Source: Bicyclus anynana
Taxonomy: Eukaryota; Arthropoda; Insecta; Lepidoptera; Nymphalidae
Direction: 5' to 3'
Length of the DNA stretch: 64,000 nt
Assembly (NCBI RefSeq): GCF_947172395.1
Contig: NC_069084.1
Span: 3,659,107 to 3,723,106, forward strand
Shown: positions 54,572-64,000 of the stretch, piece after piece
Numbering within the stretch: position 1 is the first letter of the stretch
How the letters are laid out: every line of letters starts with the position of its first letter
Made by a program: the position numbers and the translations under genes
The notes under the pieces: generated by a model
Databases searched by the model: none
Told to the model about the DNA's origin: nothing
What the model saw: only the letters and a program-made list of their open reading frames with translations

Positions 54572-54672
54572 TTGTGCTTATAAAACACGGATAAAACTCA
54601 CGCGTATACAACGTCGTAGTATGCCTGACTAGTTTTGAACCCATACGGCGCTCTTAGTCATAAATTTGTTCA
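54572..54672 (+). repeat. Dispersed repeat, partner of 29400-29500
   Basis: Shared words listed at the partner. The 400 bp before it (54180-54571) carry open frames on both strands but no recognisable domain. Confidence 0.55.
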
Positions 54673-55419
54673 CGTTCATGCTTCATCATCAGAATAAACA
54701 CTAATTAGTCCCTACAATCATGTCTGTGTAGAGTCTTCTCATGATCATTAGTCGCCGTCGTCGAAATTTACTGTTATAATTACTGTTTATAGAAGTATTT
54801 TAAATATTAAACGCTGCTTCATTAATCAAGTTTAGATAACATTAATTTTTCAAAATATACTATCACAATTAATAAAATTATTCCACATTTTGGAAGGATT
54901 ATTAGATTAGGGCACTCCCGAAAATTTCAAGTTAAACAAATTAACAGGGCTGATAACCTCGATTAATTGCCCCCAATAGCTTTGGTTTGGACCTTTTTGC
55001 ACTAAGCTATAATTTACTCGTGCCTATATTATTCACGTTATTATAGAGAAGTACAATTTGCTGGTTTTAAGGGCCTTCTCAACTACAATTTTTTTTAAAT
55101 ATTTTCTTTCACTTATGCTCGTTCAACCCTTGCTTACCCTTAAAGCTATTCTAAAAATTTCTTTGAAGATCAACTTCAAAGGTACTTTCGAAGGGTTGCC
55201 AAGGTATGTGACTGACAACTGGGGACATCATTTAGAAAGACAGACAGAAAAAACGTTTATTCTGCTACACACAATACCTAAGCAATATTGTAGTGTCTGA
55301 TACCTCAACCACCAAGGCAAGGTAAGACCATAACTCAAGTAGTAGAAGCATCAAACATTACACTGAATTTCTCATGACATCTGGTAGAAAATATCAAAAA
55401 ATTACATTTTATACATGAT

Positions 55420-55488
55420 GTAACATAAGGGTCCCGATCCTCAATGATGAACATGAATCATCATTGAGGATCTGGACCCTTATGTTAC
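55420..55488. repeat. 31-bp-arm hairpin
   Basis: Arms 55420-55450 (GTAACATAAGGGTCCCGATC...) and 55458-55488 pair with one two-base mismatch around a 7-base loop. Confidence 0.8.
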
Positions 55489-55574
55489 TTTCCAAAGCCA
55501 CTTGCCAAAAGCCAAACTCCATAATTGGCTACCGTACGCACGCAGATACGGTAGCCGTACCTATGGTAGAAGCA

Positions 55575-55722
55575 TCCTACTAATATTATAAACGCGAAAG
55601 TTTGTATGGATGTTTGGATGTGTGTTTAGATGTTTATTTGGATGTTTGTTACTCTTTAACGCCGCTACTAGTGAAGCTATTTAGCTGAAATTTGGAATGG
55701 AAATAGATTTTACTCGGGATTA
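55575..55722 (+). mobile_element. Truncated Helitron (5' half)
   Basis: TCCTACTAATATTATAAACG, GTTACTCTTTAACGCCGCTA, AAATTTGGAATGGAAATAGA, then loss of the 3' half. Shortly after it lies an 11-bp-arm hairpin (55800-55825, GTGAATACGCC). Confidence 0.8.
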
Positions 55723-56240
55723 ATTGGATATTCGATTAATTTGACATTGGAATAATAAATTATGCGCTGTTACATCGGGGAAGGCAACCTGCTTACTACG
55801 TGAATACGCCTTATGGCGTATTCACCTAGTTCTTGTTTATACAAGACATGCTCGTAGTACGTCTGGCCAACTTTCAGTCTTACAGAAAAATATAAATAGA
55901 AGAAGATCAGGCCACAACAGGTCCATAAAAATCTAAAGAATCTAAAGATTTATGTGTTAACGTTAGAAAGTAAATGTACTTGGTAGCATGTTGACAATAA
56001 CCAATTCCGGTCACAACTCCCGCCCTCTATAACGATGATATTCACCTCGGGAGGCATATTGAAGGACTTTTGAAATAGGACCGCCATTTTTCTAACTTCG
56101 AAGAAATATTTTGGATCGCCCGGCCGACCCTTTCAAACTTAGCGACTTGATATTTTATCCAATTCTATTTCATTTTCCGTAGTATAGTTAAATTTAAAGG
56201 TTTATATAAAAATATATAAGCCGGTACGAATTATTTAGGA

Positions 56241-56437
56241 CTAGCGGACGCCGCGCGGTTTTACCCGCGTGATACCTTTTTCCGTAGATATACGGGGATA
56301 ATATATAGCCTATAGCCTTCCTGGATAAATGGGCTATCTGACACTGAAAGAATTTTTTAAATCTGACGAGTAGTTCCTGAGATAAACGCGTTCAAACAAA
56401 CAAACAAACTCTTCAGCATTATAATATTAGTATAAAT
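56241..56437 (-). mobile_element. Non-autonomous Helitron, nearly complete
   Basis: CTAGCGGACGCCGCGCGGTT to CATTATAATATTAGTATAAA; same subfamily as 43443-43634. Confidence 0.88.
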
Positions 56438-56501
56438 TTATTGTTAACTTCACTTTATGGAACATCGAGAGATATTGTGGCGTCAGCAAATTATTTAATC
56501 A

Positions 56502-56970
56502 CTAGCGGACGCCCGCGACTTCGTCCGCGTAAATTTCGATGTCAACTTTACTACTACCCCTACCCTACCCTACCCCTACCCTACCACTACCCCAACCCTA
56601 CCCAACCCCTACATCTACCCTACCCTACCCCTACCCCCACCCCCACCCTACCCTACCCTACCCCAAACCTACTCCTACCCTACCCCTACCTTACCTACAC
56701 CCTACCCCCATCCTACGCCTACCCTCCCCGTACCCTATCCCTTTCCTACCCCTATCCCACCCGTACCCCTATCTCACGCCTATCCTACCCCTACCCTACC
56801 ACTTCCCTATCCTACCCGTACATCTACCCTACCACTACCCTACCTCCACCCCTACCCTGCCACTACCCTAAACCCGGCCCTAAACCTACCCTACCCCTAC
56901 ACTACCCCTACGCTTCCCTACCCGTACCCTACCCTACCCTGTAACTTCTCTATCTTACTCCTACCCTTAG
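56502..56970 (-). mobile_element. Helitron end carrying a long CCCTAC array
   Basis: CTAGCGGACGCCCGCGACTT gives the 3' end on the minus strand. About 400 bp of degenerate CCCTAC/CCCCTAC repeats follow (56549-56945). Proline/threonine/tyrosine-rich open frames across the array are translation artefacts. The 5' terminus is unclear. Confidence 0.8.
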
Positions 56971-57021
56971 CAAACCACCAGTCCTTCGAGAGTGGTGGTA
57001 TGACCAAGAGAAATAAAGACT

Positions 57022-57214
57022 TCTATGCTAATAATATAAAGAGGTAAAGTTCGTGTGGTTGTAGGAGGTAATCTCTGGATCCACTGGACCGATTTGGAAA
57101 ATTGTTTTACCAATAGAAAGCTACGTTCTTTGCGAGTGTCATAGGTTATGTTTGATCCCCATATTCACACGGGAACGGGAACTACGTAATTGAAAGCGCC
57201 GGGCGTCATATAGC
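57022..57214 (+). mobile_element. Non-autonomous Helitron, diverged
   Basis: TCTATGCTAATAATATAAAG at the 5' end and CACACGGGAACGGGAACTAC..GCGCCGGGCGTCATATAG at the 3' end. Confidence 0.75.
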
Positions 57215-57611
57215 GGAATTTCTGCGTCTTTTAGAAATTTTGTATTATCTCCGAAACTATTCAAGTAATTAACATACTGTAAAGGGCAAATCTTATCTCC
57301 ATAATATCCTTGTGATTATTAAATAATTTATTTTAATAAGGATTAAAGTTTAGTTGTATAAATAATGACGTAAACCTAAGTATATAAAATTAATAATTTT
57401 TAAAACACAAAAGGTACTATATCTGCTAATATATAGAAGATAGATATATGGTGTCGCGGACTTTTTTGTAGAACTTTTAAAGATACATAAAGTCTTCATA
57501 CATTAATTTCAATTTTACACAATAGTTAAGGCAGCGCATGCGAATATGTCTGTTTAAGAGGATTTTCAGTCCGACCTGTATGACAAAAACTATGATAACT
57601 CGGCTAATATA

Positions 57612-57780
57612 TATGATACTAATATAAAATATAGCCTATAGCACTCCCCGATAATGTAGCATTTTACTGGTGAAAGAATTTTTAAAATCGGACCAGTAGT
57701 TCCGAAGATTACCCCATTTAAAAAATGTGACAAACTTACAAACTTACAAACTTTACCTCTTTATAATATTAGTATAGATA
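57612..57780 (-). mobile_element. Helitron fragment (5' half)
   Basis: TATAGCCTATAGCACTCCCC to CCTCTTTATAATATTAGTAT: the minus-strand 5' end without the GC-rich 3' end. Confidence 0.8.
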
Positions 57781-57873
57781 TAGATATAGATAATTATATC
57801 AACAATTTTTTTTTTGTATTTGCAATATTATACCAATATTCTATTTATATGCGTATACTATAATTATCTACTG

Positions 57874-58080
57874 GCGAACGCCGGTAACTTCGTTAGCGTG
57901 AAATTCAGTTTTTCATAAATTCGGCAGAAACCATGAATTTTTCGGGGAAAAAATTTATGTTGCTCAATGGCCTTTTCTACTCTTTTAGACCAGTGAAAGA
58001 CCCGTTTAAATTGGTTTAATCGTTCCAGAGATTATCCCTGCCATACTAGCCCTGACAAACAGAAAGACAGTCAGACAAAA
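57874..58080 (-). mobile_element. Degraded Helitron
   Basis: CTGGCGAACGCCGGTAACTT (mutated 3' end) and TCAGTTTTTCATAAATTCGG keep the family order. Confidence 0.65.
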
Positions 58081-58404
58081 ATTTCAAAAAAACTCGTGTA
58101 AGCACTTGATAATAATGAGCACTTCACAGTTACAGAGTAATCACAGTTATTTTGAATCACAAATTTCACATAATTCACAGAAATATAGTAATAAGTATGT
58201 TATTGTGTACAAACTAGTATTATTATTATTATTTTGCAAGCTGACTTTAAATTATATATACCTACTTATTAACATCATATTGAAAAATTTCACTTCATAT
58301 ACTTCTTGTGTACAGACGCTTGTATCTTTTTACAGCGACAGATTTTGATGCAGTTTTTATAATAAGGTACAGTGATTATTAGGAAGGTTTATATTATATT
58401 ATTA

Positions 58405-58530
58405 ACACCCGCGTGGTTCCCGTTCTCATAGGAATAGGGGGATAAATCGGGGATAGTGTAGCTTCCCAACGGTGAAAAATTTTTTAAAATCGGTCCAAGT
58501 TTCAGAGTTCGTCATTTATGTGCAATTTTA
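58405..58530 (-). mobile_element. Degraded Helitron fragment
   Basis: ACACCCGCGTGGTTCCCGTT through AAATCGGTCCAAGTTTCAGA; both termini missing. Confidence 0.65.
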
Positions 58531-58583
58531 CTCTTAATAAATAAATAACTCAAAAATTTAACCTTAGGATAATCATGAGCATG

Positions 58584-58631
58584 AACTTTCTAACGTTTCT
58601 AACATAAAAATGTTAGAAGCGTCAGAAAGTT
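58584..58631. repeat. 22-bp-arm hairpin
   Basis: Arms 58584-58605 (AACTTTCTAACGTTTCTAAC..) and 58610-58631 pair with two mismatches around a 4-base loop. Confidence 0.7.
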
Positions 58632-59295
58632 TCTGTAGTAAACTTTTCCTTGAAAATAAATTTCCGATAGTGAGAATTGACGGTCGCAGTCCTTCAAAAT
58701 GTCGACCGTTGCAAATATCATCCTTATTGGAAGGTTTGACCCGTATTTGTTAAAGAAAAATATGTGCTCAGTTTGTTCAAATCGTGGCAACCAACCAAAA
58801 ATGTACTATGATAGTAAACATACTTTCATAAACATGATATTTTCACGGCCTACTGTAGGTTTAGGCCTATTTAAAACTTACACTCACCGCCGTTTTATTA
58901 AAAAAAAAACTTAAATTCATTACGGGTAATATGTACTTACATACTGACTAAGGTCAAAGTTATTCCGGTAAGAATACCAAATTAGCAGAATTCAACCGTT
59001 TTTAGATATATTCATAGACGTAAGAAAAAGTTCAGACGGTATAAGTGTTTTGCCAGATATAGGAAATTAATTACGGTATATGTCCTTAAGTGCATATGTG
59101 TGCACTGGCAGAATAAGTAATGTCACTAGGTACGCATAGTCATTTGAAACTTCGTTACATTAGAGCTTTTGTATACACGTAAGATATATATAATAGATAC
59201 ATATATTTTATTTAAAAATACCAAATAGTTATGATTTTACATGTATTCAAAGTTCGCATAAATATCGACTCCCGCTAACGGTCGCGATATTGTAC
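58632..59295. other. No recognised gene or element
   Basis: AT-rich; nothing recognised. Confidence 0.55.
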
Positions 59296-59463
59296 TGACG
59301 TCATCACACAACATTTTCTTACCTGTTATAGGCAATTTCGTACTTCTGCCTTACCTACTGACGAACTAATGACGACGAAATAAGGCAAATGACGACGAAA
59401 CGACGTAAGGCAGAAGTACAAAATTGTCTATAACGGGCGAGCAAATGTTGTTTGATGACGTCA
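59296..59463. mobile_element. Fold-back element with 59-bp arms
   Basis: Arms 59296-59354 (TGACGTCATCACACAACATT...) and 59405-59463 are inverted repeats with a few mismatches around a 50-bp spacer with a duplicated ATGACGACGAAA word. Both ends carry TGACGTCA-like sequence. Confidence 0.8.
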
Positions 59464-60256
59464 CGGCGTTAAACGCCAGCTGATCACCGTGCGCACACTT
59501 TAAAATTCTATATCTCGGGAATTAATTAACGTTTCGAAATAACTCTTTCACGAGTGTTTTTTTGTTATCAACGGAGAATACAGAAAGCTAACATTTAAAA
59601 TAGTTAACATTATTCATTGTGCTGCGTCACTCTTTAGTTCAGGAGACGGTGTCTGGACTTTTTATTACGTCTATGTATATAACATGACGCTTTTATTTTC
59701 TAAATCTCGACACAGTTATTTATATGTTTTAAAAATTATATTATATACTAACACTAAACTATTTTGTTTATGACACCAAAAAACTCAGTCACGACTCCTG
59801 CGGGGGTCATAAAAGCCAACATAAACATGACTCTGTAGTGGCGCCTTTAATATAACGTCCGCGTTATTAAGCTTTTTATGAGATAATTGAATAAAGATTA
59901 CGAAAATTGACTTATAAAAATAAAATGTACAGATCGCGTACTTGCTTGAAATACAAATAAAATTTAACGAATATGGTTGTTGTATTTTTTATTATTAATC
60001 TACTTTTGGTTTTTATTTGCTCTTGGTAAAGCAGGCGTACGACTGCAATCACCTCTCATAGTAGGTAAGCGATTATGCGTAATTGCGTACCTATGGTGGA
60101 ACAGGAAGTAGGCAAGCGCGTTCATTCATTCATTCATTTTTAACGTAAAGATTAAGATAGCATAAATAAACCCAAAATAAGACCAGTATTGTAGGTGGTA
60201 AGGCCAAAATTGGAAGGACATTCCATATCATTGCAGTCATCGTCATCATCATCACT

Positions 60257-60365
60257 ATCAACCCATATTCGGCTCACTGCTGAGCTCGAGTCTCCTCTCA
60301 GAATGAGAGGGATTAGTCCACCACGCTGGCCTAATGCGGATTGGCAGACTTCACACACGCATAGT
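60257..60365 (-). mobile_element. SINE family B, 3' part
   Basis: TATCAACCCATATTCGGCTC to GATTGGCAGACTTCACACAC; tRNA head missing. Confidence 0.88.
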
Positions 60366-60385
60366 AAAAACATATGCTAAAAAAC

Positions 60386-60445
60386 TTTAGGCCTTCATAA
60401 AATGTGGTATGTAGCCTTATATACCACATTTTATGAAGGCCTAAA
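60386..60445. repeat. Perfect 25-bp-arm hairpin
   Basis: Arms 60386-60410 (TTTAGGCCTTCATAAAATGT..) and 60421-60445 are exact complements with a 10-base loop. Confidence 0.85.
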
Positions 60446-60717
60446 TTTCCCAGGCTTTTATTTCATAACAGAAATTAAGAACAATGCCGCAAAAATTAAT
60501 TGACTGAAACCTCAATTGAGTCTTAATTTATACAAAAGTTGAAAGAAACACTGGTTAGTTAATCAGTCAGCCTTTTTATGAAATTGGATCATTGGACTGG
60601 TTCTTTTATCCTTTTTTTCACAACACAAAGGATTAGCTATTTTATTCCCTTAATTTGAAAGAAAATTAAACCTACTTGAGAAGAGAGGTGAGAAGTTTAT
60701 TTTAGTTGTATATTTTG

Positions 60718-60893
60718 GTTCTCGTTCCCGTAGGAATACGGGGATAAAACATAGCATATAGCCTTTTTCGATAAATGGGCTATCTAACAGTAAAATATTT
60801 TTTTATATCGGACCAGTAGTTCCTGAGAATAGCGCGTTCAAACAAACAAACAAACTTTTTAGCTTTATATATGAGTATAGATATAGATAGGGA
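60718..60893 (-). mobile_element. Non-autonomous Helitron lacking its 3' tip
   Basis: GTTCTCGTTCCCGTAGGAAT, TTCGATAAATGGGCTATCTA and CAAACAAACAAACTTTTTAG, ending near GAGTATAGATATAGA. Confidence 0.82.
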
Positions 60894-60935
60894 TTGACCA
60901 ACAACTACGAGTACAGGCAATAGTAAATAATATTC

Positions 60936-61030
60936 GAGGGTTCCGTGGCGCAGTGGGTAGGGACCCTACTTTCTGCATCTAAGGCCGTGGATTCAATTCC
61001 CATTAGTGAAAAATATTTGTGTGATGATCA
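60936..61030 (+). mobile_element. tRNA-headed SINE fragment, another family
   Basis: CCGTGGCGCAGTGGGTAGGG (A box) and GGATTCAATTCCC (B-box-like), then GTGAAAAATATTTGTGTGAT. The body differs from family A, whose inverted copy follows at once. Confidence 0.65.
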
Positions 61031-61270
61031 TTGAGCTAACTTGTTAAGAGTAGGATGAAATCCACACTCCTTTCGGTTTCTATACGACATCGTACCGGAA
61101 CGCTAAATCGCTTGGCGGTACGTCTTTGTCGGTAGGGTGCTAACTAGCCACGGCCGAAGCCTCCCACCAGCCAGACCTGGACCAAAAACCTCAATCGGCC
61201 CACCCGGGGATCGAACCCAGGACCTCCGTCTTGTAAATCCACCGCGCATACCACGCCTCGGAGGCCGGCA
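61031..61270 (-). mobile_element. SINE family A
   Basis: From GAGCTAACTTGTTAAGAG to the complement of the head (ACCACGCCTCGGAGGCC, A box damaged). B-box complement GGGATCGAACCC intact. Confidence 0.88.
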
Positions 61271-61734
61271 AAGTATTTATACTTTTAATTTTCATTAACC
61301 TAAGCATTTTGATTAGGTCGATTATAAAAGTTGTCCCCATTTTTAATATATGCCTAATCTTTGTCCATTATAACTTAAAAAAGAAGCACCCTCAATTACA
61401 GATGCTCTAAGTTTGTCAAACTTCGCCCATTACAGGGACGCAGACCCTGTGATCGTTATTCGACGTAACCAGTTTATTTAGACACCTGCTATTCTCCACT
61501 GGAGCAACTTTATTTTCTAGTCTTTGAGACTTCAGACGGGTCAAGCGAATTGGTCCTATCACGGGCATCACTTTAGAATCTATTATGAAAAGAGCATTTG
61601 TTTTGAATGACTTTCGACTCTTGTATTGTTTGAAGAAATTATCGTGAAGTTATGATATTCTTCAAGAATCTACGTTCGGAGCGAAGTAATTAAATTTTCT
61701 TCCATTTGCATTAAAATCACTTTATCATTCTATA
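61271..61734. other. No recognised gene or element
   Basis: No coding pattern or known repeat seen. Confidence 0.5.
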
Positions 61735-62044
61735 CTTATAATAAATCTGTAAAAGGTCAAATTCTATAAATTGAAGATATTTTGAAAATTTTTGTTGGAG
61801 GGCATTATATAAAATCGATACTTAAGCCAAAAAAATTTTTTTATCTGACTATGAAACTACTGAATGAATTTGATTGAAACTTGGCACGATTTGAGAACTT
61901 AATACGTAGAAGGTTATAGGATACTTTTAGTCACGAAAATTAAATCAGAAGGGGGTGAAATAGGGGTACCTAAATTAAGTACCTGCAAGCTAATTCACTA
62001 GCTTTGACGTATGCTAGTGAACAGAGTCGCGGGCGTTCCCTAGT
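61735..62044 (+). mobile_element. Diverged Helitron-like element
   Basis: 5' TCTATACTTATAATAAATCT and 3' GTCGCGGGCGTTCCCTAG at about 62041-62044; the internal sequence differs from the 200-bp copies. Confidence 0.65.
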
Positions 62045-62654
62045 AATTAATAAACATTTCTCTTGTATAACTTTAGTAATAGCACGGAAAAGGTATACCT
62101 GTGTATCAGAGCGTACAGTGCAAAAAGTTTGTTCCTAAATTTTCAGCTCTCAGATGTCGCAGCTTTACGAAACTTATCTCATTACAGCCTTTAGATCCTT
62201 CTTTCAAGTTACCTACGTATTACTTTTAACAGCAATAGTACATAAAGCGGGCTTCCTGTTATTTATTAGCCGGTAGTATTTATTAAAATACAGTATATTT
62301 TGTTTGAATAAGAGCCTAATGCCGTGCCTCATTTGCTTAAAATAATATTTAATATTTAAGCTATAGTTTGGCTAATGAAAGTAGAGACTGAAATTGCCCG
62401 CCAAATTTTGAAAAAAAATCAATAAACATACGTTTTATAAATTGTTTAAATTATTTTGTACTACCTATACTATAAGTATTAAACTCAGTTTGTTCCAATA
62501 TTTGCACTATAATTTTGAGTATTTACTTTTACGCGATTTCAGTCTCTACTTTCATTAGCCAAACTCTAGAACAATTAACAAACGATATAATATCATCAAC
62601 ACAAACAAATAAAATTGAAGTGTTTGTTTACGATTTCAACAACTTACTCTCAAC
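62045..62654. other. Unassigned AT-rich sequence
   Basis: GTTTGGCTAATGAAAGTAGA near 62366 is mirrored by TCTACTTTCATTAGCCAAAC near 62546: a 20-bp exact inverted repeat with a further matched TGAAAT(T/C)G/CGATTTCA, suggesting the ends of a roughly 200-bp TIR element. Confidence 0.5.
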
Positions 62655-62872
62655 AAGTTTTTGAAATCCACACCCCTTTTGGTTTCCTACACGACATCTT
62701 ACCGGAACTCTAAATTGTTTGGCGGTACACCTTTGCCGGTGGGATAGCAACTAGCCATGGCCGAAGCCTCCCACCAGCCAGACCTGGACCAATTAAGGAA
62801 ACCTCAATCGGCCCAGCTGGACCTCCGTCTTGTAAATCCACAGCGCCTACCACTGCGCCACGGAGGTTGTGT
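62655..62872 (-). mobile_element. SINE family A with internal deletion
   Basis: AATCCACACCCCTTTTGGTT to CCACTGCGCCACGGAGG; the B-box segment is deleted (GCCCAGCTGG joins CCTCCGTCTTG). Confidence 0.85.
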
Positions 62873-62937
62873 TTTCTCAAATGATTTTTATTAGAGTGCT
62901 TACCTACACCATAATAAAACACAATCAACCTTTTATT

Positions 62938-63090
62938 AAATTTTTGTCTGTCTGTGTTTGTCTGAGCTACTCGGCCAGACTGATTTTAATGGGATTTTCA
63001 CTGGAAGAAAGAAGAGCTCAGAGATCAATTAGAAAGTTTAGGCTACTTTATATTCCGGAAAATCCATGTATCCCGCGGGCTCTTCACAAA
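62938..63090 (+). mobile_element. Helitron-like fragment
   Basis: Contains TTAGGCTACTTTATATTCCGGAAAATCCATG.. order (split here: GGCTACTTTATATTCCGG, AAAATCCATGTATCCCGCGG) typical of the Helitron interior; ends lost. Confidence 0.55.
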
Positions 63091-63782
63091 CAAAACATTT
63101 TGGTTTAAGAAAGAAAGAAAATAAATTTATTCAGATTTAAAACTTACAAACAGTATCCTACCCTAAAGACAGCATGTCTGTCTGTGACCCTTAAAAAGAA
63201 AGGGTGTACAGCTCAGCATATGCCGTGTACAAGCATAATATACACGGCGCTGGTTTTTGGTGGTGGATGAATTTAAAGGCCACCTGTTATTTGCTAACTA
63301 TGGCCAAGGTAACCAATCACAGACGACAGATGATGCACTGACTGGCCAATGACGGAGATGACGGAGGCTCGTAAAAAACGTAATGGTCTATCACCATTAA
63401 GCAGATTTCTCTCTCATTTTCCACATTATCATTAGCGTGGCAAGTAAAGTGCTGATTCTTATTTTATCCAGGGCAAGGTGATTAGGGACGGCCATCTCGA
63501 GGGCATCGCACTAATGAAAGCGTTTTTGGAAACAAAGAAATCGTTCAGAAAATGGACTTTCGCCTTTCTTTCTAACTTATTCGGTATTCTTTGGACGTTT
63601 GTGTTTACTTTTTCTAGCTAAAGTTTGGGTACTGAAAATTTTACTTTTTAAAAAGAATTATAAACACGAACGAGGCGGTTAAGACAAAAATTTAATATTT
63701 AAAATGTCTGCATACAACAATAAACACTTGCGTAAACAGTTATTTTAAAATCACAGGCGTCTACTTCAATTTTGTTTCTTAA
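63091..63782. other. Mostly unassigned sequence
   Basis: A weak hairpin (CAGC.TATGCCGTGTA and its complement) lies at about 63213-63252; nothing else recognised. Confidence 0.5.
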
Positions 63783-63991
63783 CTAGCTGACGCCGCGCAG
63801 TTTTACCCACGTGGTTCCCGTTCCCTAGCGAAAACGGAGATAATATATAGTCTTATAGCCTTCCTCGATAAATGGTCTATCTAACACTGAAAGAATTTTT
63901 CAAATCGGACCAGTAGTTTCTGAGATTAGCGCGTTCAATCAAAGTAATGAACAAACTCTTCAGCTTTATATATTAGTGTAGAGTATAGATA
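63783..63991 (-). mobile_element. Non-autonomous Helitron, nearly complete
   Basis: CTAGCTGACGCCGCGCAGTT at 63783 to TTTATATATTAGTGTAGA; same subfamily as 43443-43634. Confidence 0.85.
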
Positions 63992-64000
63992 TAGATGTAT

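Noticed and set aside
56441..56944. A 167-codon Pro/Thr/Tyr/Leu-rich open frame, and a 110-codon one in another frame
   Set aside because: Both are translations of a degenerate CCCTAC array inside a Helitron; no start context, and the composition follows the repeat.

Overview
The window looks like lepidopteran (moth or butterfly) nuclear DNA. It is very AT-rich and intron-rich, has no prokaryotic gene layout, and is crowded with transposon families I associate with Lepidoptera. These are short non-autonomous Helitrons (5' TC...ACTAATATTATAAA, 3' GCGGGCGTCCGCTAG), tRNA-headed SINEs, 5'-truncated RTE-type LINE tails ending in (GAT)n, and many fold-back or TIR elements. I have no database search, so family names rest on recognised motifs.

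Only one host gene is clear: the 3' part of a plus-strand gene of the Dpr family (defective proboscis extension response; two-Ig-domain neuronal surface proteins that pair with DIP receptors). Five exons at 876-977, 3063-3171, 3950-4096, 7847-7981 and 11440-11567 have consensus splice sites and matching phases (0, 0, 1, 1, 1, 1). They join into about 206 codons covering the second half of Ig1, all of Ig2, the family-typical PAAMQ segment and a hydrophobic C-terminal tail. The 5' exons (start codon, signal peptide, first half of Ig1) lie upstream of the window.

The most unusual structure is at the 3' end of this gene. The segment coding the last 27 residues plus the 3' UTR is repeated in tandem about every 355 bp from 11484 to 12837. 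There are three near-identical intact units, a fourth with a frameshift and an internal deletion, and a fifth decayed remnant. Units 2 and 3 still encode the same C-terminal tail, and each follows an AG in the correct splice phase.

From about 12.8 kb to the end I find no convincing host exon. This part is intergenic or a long intron, built from nested and inverted transposon debris. Notable items are a perfect 88-bp inverted repeat (31559-31812); an RTE insertion with a 9-bp target-site duplication and a snap-back end inside a SINE (40522-40890); a complete 192-bp Helitron with an A/T insertion site (43443-43634); several Helitrons carrying degenerate (CCCTAC)n arrays; and a GC-rich 28-bp-arm palindrome (19826-19887). 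Two short open stretches (20362-20409 minus, 39927-40187 plus) are noted with low confidence.
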